41,648 nt of DNA from Gemmatimonadota bacterium (GTDB lineage: Bacteria > Gemmatimonadota > Gemmatimonadetes > Longimicrobiales > Gaopeijiaceae): the NCBI GenBank assembly GCA_029863525.1, contig JAOTVL010000014.1, forward strand, positions 1 to 41,648, given 5' to 3'. Positions within the stretch are counted from its first letter, which is position 1. The number at the start of each line of letters is the position of its first letter. The notes below the pieces were generated by a model, which did not search any database, was not told where the DNA came from, and saw only the letters and a list, made by a program, of their open reading frames with translations. Below are positions 1 to 7,756 of this stretch, one piece after another. A program made the position numbers and the translations under genes.

Positions 1-192
1 GTCTCGGAGGTCTCCGGCAAGCGCGTGCTCCGGGCCTCCCCGTATCCGCGCCCGATCCCGGGGGTTCCGCCGGAGCGGAATTTCAACGGCATCAGCTTCG
101 CCGTCGCCAACGCCTCGGGTGTGGTCGCGCGGCTGCTCCAGACTCGCCCGGGTCTGTCCTCTGCCGACGAGGTGATCGAAGCGCTTTCGTAG
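1..192 (+). CDS. C-terminal fragment of a subtilisin-like (S8) serine peptidase
   Basis: The reading frame is open from the first base and stops with TAG, giving the last 63 residues of a protein that begins outside the window. The segment NGISFAVANASGVVARLL resembles the GTSxAxPxxxGxxALLL signature around the catalytic Ser of subtilases, with the Ser in G-I-S. A short helix follows (SSADEVIEAL), as at the end of S8 domains where a DP(x)EV-like helix closes the fold. The usual Pro after the second Ala is replaced (AVAN instead of AAPH), so this is a divergent member. The catalytic Asp and His cannot be checked because they lie upstream. An alternative is another protein with a chance GxSxA motif, which is less likely given the length of the match. 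Confidence 0.65.
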   Translation, partial: VSEVSGKRVLRASPYPRPIPGVPPERNFNGISFAVANASGVVARLLQTRPGLSSADEVIEALS

Positions 193-290
193 CGCATGGC
201 CCCGCATCGTGTTCCCGGCCGCGCGCGGGGTTTGACGCCGGGCCCCGAGAGCCGCACCCTGCGGGCGCCACCTACCACCGAGGTCGCCGT

Positions 291-1526
291 ATGCCCCTTC
301 CGGAGATCCGTCTCGACGTTCGCCGGCGAGACTTCCTTCGTTGGCTCGCCGCCAGCCCACTCCTGGCTTCGGCCGGCGGTCTCGCCGGACTGGAGCCCGT
401 CATCGCGCAGGAAGCCCCGCAACGGACGCTGGACGACCTGGTCGAGACGGCCCAGGAGGCGCTCGACGTCTTCGACCTGCAACGGGTCGCGGCCGAGCAG
501 GTGCCGACCGCGCATTGGGGTTACATCATGACCGGCGTCGACGGCGAGGAGACGCAGGCGAACAACCGGGCCGGGCTCGAGCGGATGTACCTGCGTGCTC
601 GGCGCATGATCGACGTCTCGAGCCTCGACACCACCGTGGCGCTCTTCGATCGCGAATGGCCCACGCCCCTGATGATCGCCCCGTGTGGGTATCAGCGCGC
701 CTTCCATCCCGACGGAGAGCTCGCGACAGCGCGGGCGGCGGCGGCGCGGACTCACCTCCAGACCCTGTCGACGGTGACCTCCACCGCGGTCGAGGAGGTG
801 AACGACGCGAGGGGCGAGCCGGTGTGGTACCAGCTCTACGCGCGTCCGAACTGGGAGGGGACCGTCGCGCTCGTTCGGCGCAGTGTCGACGCGGGATGCC
901 CCGTCCTCGTGCTCACCGTGGACCTCAACGGCGGAAGCAATCGATTGACGCTCGAGCGCTACCGTCGCGTCGACGACCGGGACTGCGCGAGCTGCCACCG
1001 GTCGGGGGGGCGCGCCGATCCGGTCAGGCCGATGCTCCGCGGCCTTCCTCGAGGCGTGTCGGACGGCTCGTCGGGCGCGAGCATGACCTGGGCGTACGTG
1101 GATCGCCTCCGGAGTGTCACGGACCAGAAGATCATCGTGAAAGGACTCGTGACGGCCGAGGACGCCGAGCTCGCGCTTCGAACCGGTGTCGACGGAATCT
1201 GGGTCTCCAACCACGGCGGGCGCGCAGAGGGCGATGGGCGCGCGACGATCGACGCGCTTCCCGAGATCTCGCGCGTGGTCGGAGGTCGGGTGCCGGTCAT
1301 CGTGGACGGTGGCTTTCGTCGGGGCACCGACCTCTTCAAAGGGATCGCCCGAGGCGCCACCGCGGTCGCGGTCGGCAGACCCTATCTGTGGGGGCTCGGC
1401 GCCTTCGGCCAGGAGGGGGTGGAACGAGCGCTGCAGATCCTGACGAGAGAGCTCGAGATCACGATGCGGGCCGTGGGCACACCTTCTCTGGCCGACATCG
1501 GACCTCATTCGGTCGGGGTGGATTGA
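291..1526 (+). CDS. Tat-exported FMN-dependent 2-hydroxyacid dehydrogenase with a CxxCH motif
   Basis: 411-residue member of the FMN alpha-hydroxyacid dehydrogenase family (L-lactate dehydrogenase LldD, glycolate oxidase, mandelate dehydrogenase), which oxidises an L-2-hydroxyacid to the 2-oxoacid. A twin-arginine signal is visible (R12-R13-D-F-L-R, then a hydrophobic stretch), so export as a folded FMN protein is predicted. Family landmarks in order: Y-I-M-T-G near 78, IAPCGYQRAFHPDGE near 129-143, WYQLY at 179, the active-site-side Lys in IIVKG (K284), SNHGGR with catalytic His308 and Arg311, and the phosphate-binding DGGFRRGTD and GRPYLWGL segments. In place of the usual loop 4 there is a segment containing C-A-S-C-H at 232-236, a c-type heme attachment motif. 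A GAGG sequence lies 8-10 bases before the ATG. The stop overlaps the start of the Sel1 gene, suggesting coupling. The substrate cannot be read from sequence. Confidence 0.88.
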   Translation: MPLPEIRLDVRRRDFLRWLAASPLLASAGGLAGLEPVIAQEAPQRTLDDLVETAQEALDVFDLQRVAAEQVPTAHWGYIMTGVDGEETQANNRAGLERMYLRARRMIDVSSLDTTVALFDREWPTPLMIAPCGYQRAFHPDGELATARAAAARTHLQTLSTVTSTAVEEVNDARGEPVWYQLYARPNWEGTVALVRRSVDAGCPVLVLTVDLNGGSNRLTLERYRRVDDRDCASCHRSGGRADPVRPMLRGLPRGVSDGSSGASMTWAYVDRLRSVTDQKIIVKGLVTAEDAELALRTGVDGIWVSNHGGRAEGDGRATIDALPEISRVVGGRVPVIVDGGFRRGTDLFKGIARGATAVAVGRPYLWGLGAFGQEGVERALQILTRELEITMRAVGTPSLADIGPHSVGVD

Positions 1527-2347
1527 TGCGTGCGCCGGTCCTCGCCGCGGCGATCGCGTTCGCGCTCCTCACCCCGCCCACGCTGGCCCAGCAGCGACCG
1601 CCACCCGGTCCCCGCCCCACGCTCCCGCCGGACGCAGGGACGACCGCGGACGCTCGGCTCCTGCGCGCCATCGACCTCTACACCGGCGTCGCAGGCCGAG
1701 TGGACGATGGGGCCGCCCGCGCGCTTCTCGAGGCGGTGGGGTCCGACGGCTCGGACCCGTTGGCGCGGATGTGGATCGCACGCGTGCACTCGCGCGGCCG
1801 GATGACCTTCGAGCGCGATGAAGCCCGAGCGGCTGCGCTCGCCGCAGAGGTGATCACGGAGGTGCGCTCTCTGGCCGCGGCCGGAGATGTCGAGGCGCAG
1901 TTCCTCATGGGAACGGCGTACGACGAGGGCCTCGGCGTACGCACGGACTACGGGGAGGCGATGCGGTGGTATCGACGAGCCGCGGCGCGGGGACACGTGC
2001 TCGCGACGCACAACGTGGGCAACATGCACCGAGACGGTCGCGGCGTGGACATCGACCACGCGCTGGCGGCGATGTGGTGGCTCCGGGCGGCCCGAGCGGG
2101 CGACGCGATTCCAGCCCTTCGGCTCGGAGAGGCGTTCGAGGCTGGGCGGGGCGTCACCCGCGACCTCGAGCGCGCGCGCTTCTGGTACGGACGCGCCGCG
2201 GACCGGGGCAATCCGTCCGCCCCCGCGGCGCTGCGGCGGCTTGGGGGGTCGGCGGAGGCACGGAGTCAGAGAGGGCCCACGGCGAGTCGAGGCTCGTCGA
2301 CCCGGCTGTCGGCCGACCACGACGGCCGGATCGGGGGGCCGGGCTAG
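1526..2347 (+). CDS. Exported Sel1-repeat protein
   Basis: 273 residues. The ATG overlaps the TGA of the upstream dehydrogenase (TGATG), so I take this start; the open frame continues upstream but would run through the dehydrogenase gene. A Sec signal peptide is visible (MRAPVLAAAIAFALLTPPTLAQQ). Three Sel1-type helical repeats follow at about residues 112-220, with the typical A-x-x-x-L-G...G-x-G-V-x-x-D-x-x-x-A-x-x-W-Y-x-x-A-A pattern (for example GLGVRTDYGEAMRWYRRAA). The C-terminal 35 residues are Arg/Ser/Gly-rich and look disordered. Sel1 repeats serve in protein-protein contacts. Co-translation with the exported dehydrogenase suggests a periplasmic scaffold or partner for it, which is inference. 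Confidence 0.82.
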   Translation: MRAPVLAAAIAFALLTPPTLAQQRPPPGPRPTLPPDAGTTADARLLRAIDLYTGVAGRVDDGAARALLEAVGSDGSDPLARMWIARVHSRGRMTFERDEARAAALAAEVITEVRSLAAAGDVEAQFLMGTAYDEGLGVRTDYGEAMRWYRRAAARGHVLATHNVGNMHRDGRGVDIDHALAAMWWLRAARAGDAIPALRLGEAFEAGRGVTRDLERARFWYGRAADRGNPSAPAALRRLGGSAEARSQRGPTASRGSSTRLSADHDGRIGGPG

Positions 2348-4068
2348 CGGCCCGCGTCCTCCTCCTGGCTGATCGGCCCCACCCTGCACTGTCCGTCGGG
2401 CTGACGGAGCGTCGGGTAGGAAACGCCGAGTTGCTCCAGGTACGAGTCGTAGCGGTCGGGATCGAAGTAGAACGGGCGCATGTCCTCACGGAAGTCGTCC
2501 ATGATGCGCGCATTCATCTCGATCGCGGGCTCGTCGCTCGGTCGAATGAACGCCTGGTACTGCAGGTCGGCCGTCTGCTCTTCCTCGAAGTACCTCCATG
2601 CATCCTCGATGAGGTCGGGCCTCACCATGAAGTCCAGGAGCGTCATTGCCTGCGCCATCGCCCCTTGGGTCGCCCCCTTGTGCGCGATCGGCGTCGCCAT
2701 GGCAATCGCATTCGCCCAGTTGTGTCCGGGGAGCCCGGGTACGTTCGACGGAAACGAGAGCACCGCGGTGGGCACGTTCCACGAAATGTCACCGATGTCG
2801 TCCGCGTAGCCCGCGGTTCGCTGCTCCTCGGTCAGCCCACCACGCAGAGGTGAGAGCTCGGTCTCGAGCCCGGTCTCGGGCCCCTGGACTTCCTGCTGCA
2901 CGGCACGAGCGAAGCGCTGGTCGGCTTCCGTCCATTCGGGCAGACCCACACGCTCGATGTTGTCCTGCATCGTCTCCGCCACGACCCGGTTGAAGTGTCC
3001 CGGCCAGGCCGACCCGATGATCCGAACCTCCTTGAGCGTGGTCCCCGTCATCATCGCGGCACCCCGCGCCACCGAATCGCCGATCGCGAAGAGGTCACGG
3101 ATCTGCGGATAGTTCTTTTCGCGGAAGTAGAACCAGACGCTCGCCTCGGACGGCACCACGTTGGGCTGGTCGCCGCCGTCGTAGATCACCGAGTGTGACC
3201 GGTGTTGGGTGCGGAGATGCTCCCGTCGGAAATTCCATCCGACCTCCATGAGGTTCGCGGCATCGGCCGCGCTGCGGCCCCTCCACGGGGCGCCACCGGC
3301 GTGGGCCGCGAAGCCCTCGAACGTGAACATCGCCGAGACGAGGCCGGTCCCCGGCGTCATGCCCCAACTGGTCGACAGATTCGAGCCGACGTGCGCGTAA
3401 AGCACGATGTCGACGTCATCGAAAACCCCCTCGCGCACGTAGTACGCCTTGGTCGCGACCAGCTCTTCGGCCACGCCGGGCCAGATCTGGATCGTACCCG
3501 GGAGATTCTCGCGTTCCATCAGCTCCTTCACGGCCAGCGCCGCGGTTACTTGCACCGCCATTCCGGAGTTGTGGCCCTCTCCGTGTCCCGGAGCCCCTTC
3601 GACCATCGGCAGATGGCACGCGACCCCCGGCATCTGCGACGCCTTGGGGATGTTATCGATGTCCGTCCCGAGCGAGATCTTCGGCTCCCCCTCTCCCCAT
3701 GTGGCGACCCAAGCCGTCGGGATCCCCGCGACGCCCTCTTCGACCGTGAAGCCGTTCTCCCTGAGCAGGCCAACGAGATAGCGGGACGTCTCGAACTCCT
3801 GGAAGCCGAGCTCCGCGTAGCTGAAGATCTGGTCCACCATGTCGGCGGTGGTCTCTCGCCGGGCTTGAATGGAGGCCACCAGTTGCGCCTTCCACTGATC
3901 GAGCTGGGCGGGAGCTTGAGCGGTCACGGAGGGCGCGACCGCCACGGCGAGTCCCACGACGAGTGCGGCTTCGCGTGCGACCGACCGCATGCGCGTGCGA
4001 GCGGCGGATACGACGTGCGGGGCCACTGCCGTCTCGGCGCGAGGCCGTAGGGCTGCGGTGAGCTTCAT
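2344..4068 (-). CDS. Exported M20 amidohydrolase, AbgB-like
   Basis: 574 residues, M20 metallopeptidase family, closest in pattern to the p-aminobenzoyl-glutamate hydrolase (AbgB) branch that cleaves amide bonds of N-acylated amino acids. A hydrophobic stretch with TAQA at about 48-51 predicts export. Metal-site landmarks: GTDIDNIP at 134-141, GHGEGHNSG at 161-169, GVAEEL with Glu201-Glu202, YAH with His226, the dimerisation domain opening at FAAHAGGAPWRGRSAADAA, and a late His in PGHNWANA. In typical M20D enzymes the second motif reads HxCGHD/N; here the Cys position is Glu164. A GGAG lies 8 bases before the chosen ATG; the internal ATG at residue 28 has no such site. The 3' end overlaps the Sel1 gene by four bases, tail to tail. 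The substrate is unknown. Confidence 0.88.
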   Translation of the reverse strand: MKLTAALRPRAETAVAPHVVSAARTRMRSVAREAALVVGLAVAVAPSVTAQAPAQLDQWKAQLVASIQARRETTADMVDQIFSYAELGFQEFETSRYLVGLLRENGFTVEEGVAGIPTAWVATWGEGEPKISLGTDIDNIPKASQMPGVACHLPMVEGAPGHGEGHNSGMAVQVTAALAVKELMERENLPGTIQIWPGVAEELVATKAYYVREGVFDDVDIVLYAHVGSNLSTSWGMTPGTGLVSAMFTFEGFAAHAGGAPWRGRSAADAANLMEVGWNFRREHLRTQHRSHSVIYDGGDQPNVVPSEASVWFYFREKNYPQIRDLFAIGDSVARGAAMMTGTTLKEVRIIGSAWPGHFNRVVAETMQDNIERVGLPEWTEADQRFARAVQQEVQGPETGLETELSPLRGGLTEEQRTAGYADDIGDISWNVPTAVLSFPSNVPGLPGHNWANAIAMATPIAHKGATQGAMAQAMTLLDFMVRPDLIEDAWRYFEEEQTADLQYQAFIRPSDEPAIEMNARIMDDFREDMRPFYFDPDRYDSYLEQLGVSYPTLRQPDGQCRVGPISQEEDAGR

Positions 4069-4125
4069 GGGGCGTCTCCGAGTTCGAGTTCGGGGACAAC
4101 ATGAGCTGTCTCGCCCGCCGGGTCG

Positions 4126-4165
4126 AGCCGAAGCCCGCGGGCCTACGTCATCCTGGGCTTCGGCT
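4126..4165. repeat. 11-bp perfect inverted repeat between divergent genes
   Basis: AGCCGAAGCCC at 4126-4136 is repeated in inverse orientation as GGGCTTCGGCT at 4155-4165, with 18 bases between. A second nested palindrome, CTACGTAG, sits at 4164-4171. The element lies in the 176-base space between the divergent amidohydrolase (-) and glycine-rich membrane protein (+) genes. It may be an operator for a dimeric regulator or an RNA hairpin in one of the leaders; there is no T tract, so a terminator is unlikely. Confidence 0.5.
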
Positions 4166-4244
4166 ACGTAGACACGCGTATGCCATGAGGGCTCGTCCCC
4201 GTCTAGGCTTCATCTGCACAGCCCAAGCGACCCCGAGGTGAGCG

Positions 4245-4823
4245 ATGAAATCGACCGCGCCGATCGCGCGCATGACGGTCCGTACCGTGCTGGCCGTGCT
4301 CCTCGCGAGCACGCCCCAAACGATTGCGGCTCAGGCCACCGGACTCGCACCGGGCGACGAGGTCCGCGTACGCTGGGAATACGCGGGTCGCCCTTCGTAC
4401 GCGTTCGGCTACACGCGGTCCGCGATCGCGCGCGTCGTGGACGTGTCCCCGTCGCACCTCACGCTCCGCCGCGGGAACCGCGACTTCGTGGTCCCAGTCC
4501 GCGGCGTACAGACCCTCGAACGGCGCGTCGGAACGCGCCCTGCGTCGGCCCCACGCATGGTCATCGGCTCCGGACTCGGCTTCCTCGGCGGCGTCGCCAT
4601 AGGTGTCCTCCGAGCCGAAGCCGACCCGACGATCGAGAGCTCGGGAGACTTCGGTCTGAGCATGGGCGTGCTCATCGGAGCGCCGGTTGGGGCCCTCATT
4701 GCGTACGTCACGTCGCGCGAGCGCGGCATCTACGAGCCCGTAGGCGTCGCCGGGATCTTCTCCGGGATGCGGATCGACCCGAGTGGACGAGTCGGGCTGT
4801 CGGTGCGGATCGGTGGTGGGTGA
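4245..4823 (+). CDS. Exported glycine-rich membrane protein of unknown function
   Basis: 192 residues, no family recognised. The start is supported by GAGG six bases upstream of the ATG. It has a Sec signal peptide ending near Q-T-I-A-A-Q-A (about residue 30). A beta-type segment follows (EVRVRWEYAGRP...VVDVSPSHLTLRRGNRDFVVPV), resembling the small domains that measure a value against a rule in Gemmatimonadota envelope proteins. Two Gly-rich hydrophobic stretches then occur at about 104-120 (MVIGSGLGFLGGVAIGVL) and 139-154 (MGVLIGAPVGALIAYV), of the glycine-zipper type. The last 35 residues again look like beta strands. A glycine-zipper protein that inserts in a membrane is the most that can be said. 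Confidence 0.72.
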   Translation: MKSTAPIARMTVRTVLAVLLASTPQTIAAQATGLAPGDEVRVRWEYAGRPSYAFGYTRSAIARVVDVSPSHLTLRRGNRDFVVPVRGVQTLERRVGTRPASAPRMVIGSGLGFLGGVAIGVLRAEADPTIESSGDFGLSMGVLIGAPVGALIAYVTSRERGIYEPVGVAGIFSGMRIDPSGRVGLSVRIGGG

Positions 4824-4838
4824 ACCGACGCCGGTCCG

Positions 4839-5465
4839 TCAGCCTTCGATCGTCTCCAGCATCGACGAAGCGTTCGACCGCCACCCGTCATTGACCTGAT
4901 ACACCGCGAGGAATCGCTCGAGGTAGCCACGCGCCACCTCGTGGTCGCCGCGCTCGTAGCGTGCTGCGCCCGCGTGGTACAAGGCCATGTAGTGATTCGG
5001 CCAGAACTCGACGACGAGCTCCATGAGCGGGCCCGCGGCGAGCTCGTCTCCAGCGTCGGCAGCCGGGTGTCCAGCTTCGAAGACGACGCCGGCGCCCTGG
5101 TAGCGCATCGCGGGTGGAAGCCGCTCGATGGACGCGCGTGCCAGATCGATTTTGCCCGCCAGCGCGTAACATGCCGCCTGCCATTTCCAACCCTCCTCGT
5201 TGCCGGGCGCGGGCTGCCAACGCAGACGCGTCTCGACATCGACGGGGTTGCAGTAGCCGCGGATCTGCTGGAACCAGGCGGCGGCCGACTGAGGCGGGGT
5301 TGCTGGAAGGAGATCGGCCGGCGTCGGACCGATCAGCGCCGGGTCGACGAGCACGGCGGGATCGATGGCGCTCGAAGGCTGCTCGAGGAAGTACACCGCG
5401 GTGAGCCCCGTGAGGGCAAAGAGGGCCATTGCCGCGATCAGCAACGTCTCGGGTCGAGTGCGCAT
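4839..5465 (-). CDS. Membrane-anchored TPR-like protein
   Basis: 208 residues. I place the start at the ATG whose first base is 5465 because GGGAGG stands 6 bases ahead of it and a membrane anchor follows at once (LLIAAMALFALTGLTAVYFL, residues 8-27). The open frame extends 38 codons further upstream, but that part is Arg-rich and lacks such a site. The middle contains a conserved-looking helix pair, WFQQIRGYCNP and EEGWKWQAACYALAGKIDLARASIERLP. The C-terminus resembles a TPR pair (YMALYHAGAARYERGDHEVA). It is probably a periplasm-facing helical adaptor. It converges with the upstream plus-strand gene, leaving 15 bases. Confidence 0.7.
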   Translation of the reverse strand: MRTRPETLLIAAMALFALTGLTAVYFLEQPSSAIDPAVLVDPALIGPTPADLLPATPPQSAAAWFQQIRGYCNPVDVETRLRWQPAPGNEEGWKWQAACYALAGKIDLARASIERLPPAMRYQGAGVVFEAGHPAADAGDELAAGPLMELVVEFWPNHYMALYHAGAARYERGDHEVARGYLERFLAVYQVNDGWRSNASSMLETIEG

Positions 5466-5471
5466 TTTCTT

Positions 5472-5477
5472 CCTCCC
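5472..5477 (-). promoter_or_regulatory. Ribosome binding site fixing the start at 5465
   Basis: Read on the minus strand this is GGGAGG, 6 bases before the ATG. It decides between this start and a 38-codon-longer version. Confidence 0.75.
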
Positions 5478-5624
5478 TTCGGTAATCCTGTCGTCGTCCG
5501 TCACCCTTATCAGACGAGCAACGCCCCCCTCGCTGCACATCTGCCCATTGATATCGGCAAGGCGCGTGCCACGTTTCAATACCCCTCGTCGCGACTTTTA
5601 CACACTCCTCCGTCCGTCCGAACC

Positions 5625-5933
5625 ATGTCGCTCACCTCCAAGCAGCGTGCCCATCTCCGCAAGCTGGCGCATCACCTCAAGCCCGTCGTGCTGGTCGGGA
5701 GCGACGGGGTCACGCCGGCCGTGTTGGATTCCGTGATGGACGCCTTCAATACGAGAGAGCTGCTGAAGGTGAAGCTGCAGGAGTCGGCCCCCCTCGACGT
5801 GCGCGACGCGGCCGGTGCCATCAGCGAGGCGCTCACCGACGTCCATGCGGTTCAGACGATCGGCCGCACGGCGGTCCTGTACCGCGCCGATCCGGACGAC
5901 CCCGAGATCCGGCTTCCCTCGAAGGGACGCTGA
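5625..5933 (+). CDS. yhbY: YhbY/CRM-domain RNA-binding protein
   Basis: 102 residues, the normal length of bacterial YhbY, a ribosome-associated single CRM domain that binds pre-50S particles. The match is clear along the whole chain: LTSKQRAHLRKLAHHLKPVV at the start, the RNA-binding GxxG loop in VLVGSDGVT (Gly25-Gly28), ELLKVKL in the central strand, and QTIGRTAVLYR at the end. The start chosen gives the family length; the open frame upstream is antisense to the neighbouring gene. No clear ribosome binding site precedes this ATG. A small acidic protein gene begins one base after the stop. Confidence 0.92.
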   Translation: MSLTSKQRAHLRKLAHHLKPVVLVGSDGVTPAVLDSVMDAFNTRELLKVKLQESAPLDVRDAAGAISEALTDVHAVQTIGRTAVLYRADPDDPEIRLPSKGR

Positions 5934-5934
5934 C

Positions 5935-6210
5935 GTGTCGCGCGCCTTCGTGAAGGACGACGACCACGAGCGGGAGCCGGATTATCGCCTCCCCGATCCG
6001 GACTCACCGTATTTCCCGGAGGCCGCGGCGTGGGCGCTCATCCAGGGAGCCGACGAGGGCGATTCACGCAGCGCGGAGCTCGCGACCGGATACCGGTGGG
6101 GCGACCGTGCCCTCGTCGAACACGTCTACGCGATCCTGGAGAGAGCCGAAGCCGACGGAGAGGACCGCGTCGCACAACTCGCCCGCCGGTTCCTGCAGGC
6201 CGCTGGCTGA
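5935..6210 (+). CDS. Small acidic protein with a GreB-like N-terminal head
   Basis: 91 residues from a GTG one base after the yhbY stop, with AGGGA about eight bases upstream inside yhbY; the two genes are almost certainly co-translated. The first residues, S-R-A-F-V-K-D-D-D, match the N-terminal head common in GreB-type transcription cleavage factors, but no Gre coiled coil or FKBP-like domain follows. Instead there is a Pro/Asp-rich linker and an acidic helical part (ALIQGADEGDSRSAELATGY and ALVEHVYAILERAEADGE). I do not recognise the family. Its position suggests a role in transcription or ribosome assembly alongside YhbY, which is inference. Confidence 0.7.
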   Translation: MSRAFVKDDDHEREPDYRLPDPDSPYFPEAAAWALIQGADEGDSRSAELATGYRWGDRALVEHVYAILERAEADGEDRVAQLARRFLQAAG

Positions 6211-6253
6211 CCAGGGTGGCGCGCCCGCCAATGCTCCAGCCCCCGGGTAAGGA

Positions 6254-7699
6254 CTAGGGGTCGACGACCGCCTCCGCTTCGATCTCGACCAGATAGCCGT
6301 CGCCGATCAGCCCGGCCCGGACCAGCGTGTTCGCGGGCTGGATGTGGCCGAGTCGCTGACCGTGCGCGCGCGAGACCGCCTCGGCCGCTTCCGCCGACGC
6401 CACATAGATCCGCGTTCGAACCACATCGTCCAGGGTACCGCCCAAGGACCGGATGGCGCCTTCGATCTTGTCCAGGCAGAAGTGCGCTTGGGAGCCCGCG
6501 TCGGAACCGCCGACGAGACGGGCGCGGTGCGTGGCCGTGGTTCCCGACACGAAGATGCGGTTCCCCTTCCGGACGGCGCGTGCGAACCCTGCGAGGTCCT
6601 CCCAGACCGTCCCGCTCAGCGCCCGTTGGCGGTCGCCGGGTCCGTCCACGACCGGGTACGGGCCCGGCATGTCGTCGAGGTGGTCGCTGAGATCACCCGC
6701 CGCCGTGAGGAAGGGCGGCTTCCGATACTCGTCTCCGCAGTCCCCGGGAATCGGGTCGAGTGCGGCGATCGCCTCCGCGATGTCGCCGCGCCCTTCGTCG
6801 TCGATCTCGAAGTCGAACATGCGGAGCGTATCGTCGATGTGCGCGCTCCTGCCCAGGCGAGCTCCCACGATGACGCCGCCGACGGCGGGTGCGTCCAGGA
6901 TGTACCGACAGGCGACGTTCGCCATGGAAACGCCGAGTCGATTCCCGGTGCGCTGGACCGCTCGAAGAAGGCGCTGGAGTCGGTCCCAGCCTCCGGCCGC
7001 GTCGACGAAGCGCTTGTACTTCATCTGAGACCACGTCTCCAGCGCATCCATCGTAGGCTCGTCTTCGCCCAGCCACCGCTCGGTCAGGAACCCGCCCGCG
7101 AGCGTCCCGAAGGCCAGGATCTTCACTCCACGCGCAGCACACAGCTCGGTCATCGCACCCGCCGCGCGGCGGTCCAGCAGCGAGTAGCAGACCTGGTTCG
7201 AAACGATGGGTACGCCCGAATCGAGCAGCATCCCGAGATGCGCGGTGTCGGTATTGGTCAGCCCCAAATGCGCGATCGCACCCTGCTCGCGGAGCTCGTT
7301 CAGGTGGAAGACACAGTCGAGCCAGCCGGGATCCGAGTAGCTCCACGCGTGGAATTGTAGGAGCCGGATGCGCTCCTGGCGCATCCTGCTCCGCGCCCGA
7401 TCGACCGCTGCCCGGACTTCACCCATCGTCCCGGTACCCGGTTTGGGAACCCACTTTGTGAAGAGCTCGGCCGTGCCCGGGTGGTCCGCGGCGTAGCGCC
7501 CGGCGATGAGCTCGGACGACCCGTAGTGGTCAGCCATGTCGAACGTGGTCAGTCCGGCCTCGACGTATCGGCTCATCTCGCGCGCGCCCTCGGCCTCGTC
7601 CACAGTGCCGGCATCGCGCTCCATGTCCGCGATCTGCCAAAGCCCCGTGAGCGCACGGGAGATCTCGAGGCCCGGAGCGATCTCGATCCGTTCAACCAT
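6254..7699 (-). CDS. Aldo/keto reductase fused to a RidA-like domain
   Basis: 481 residues in two parts. Residues 1-330 are an aldo/keto reductase (TIM barrel, NADPH-dependent carbonyl reduction): the tetrad can be placed at Asp54 or Asp57 in FDMADHYG, Tyr59, Lys82 in FTKWV and His117 in LLQFHAW, and a late VGGVIVGARL segment fits the cofactor site. Residues about 365-481 are a YjgF/YER057c/UK114 (RidA) domain: NRIFVSGTTATH, GGTLDDVVRTRIYV and the closing VEIEAEAV. The Arg that RidA uses for enamine/imine deamination, normally in P-A-R, is Asn457 here (P-A-N-T), so deaminase activity is doubtful. It is the last gene of a run with the APC permease (57-base gap), suggesting handling of an imported amine or carbonyl compound. 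Start supported by GGGG six bases upstream. Confidence 0.85.
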   Translation of the reverse strand: MVERIEIAPGLEISRALTGLWQIADMERDAGTVDEAEGAREMSRYVEAGLTTFDMADHYGSSELIAGRYAADHPGTAELFTKWVPKPGTGTMGEVRAAVDRARSRMRQERIRLLQFHAWSYSDPGWLDCVFHLNELREQGAIAHLGLTNTDTAHLGMLLDSGVPIVSNQVCYSLLDRRAAGAMTELCAARGVKILAFGTLAGGFLTERWLGEDEPTMDALETWSQMKYKRFVDAAGGWDRLQRLLRAVQRTGNRLGVSMANVACRYILDAPAVGGVIVGARLGRSAHIDDTLRMFDFEIDDEGRGDIAEAIAALDPIPGDCGDEYRKPPFLTAAGDLSDHLDDMPGPYPVVDGPGDRQRALSGTVWEDLAGFARAVRKGNRIFVSGTTATHRARLVGGSDAGSQAHFCLDKIEGAIRSLGGTLDDVVRTRIYVASAEAAEAVSRAHGQRLGHIQPANTLVRAGLIGDGYLVEIEAEAVVDP

Positions 7700-7756
7700 C
7701 GTCAGCCCCGCTCGATCGTCGTCATGGGCAGTCGGCGGCCTGGGGCTTCGAGACCG

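Noticed and set aside
341-1525. Plus-strand frame upstream of the Sel1 gene
   Set aside because: It overlaps the dehydrogenase in another frame and encodes Arg-rich sequence; the Sel1 protein has its own ATG and signal peptide at 1526.
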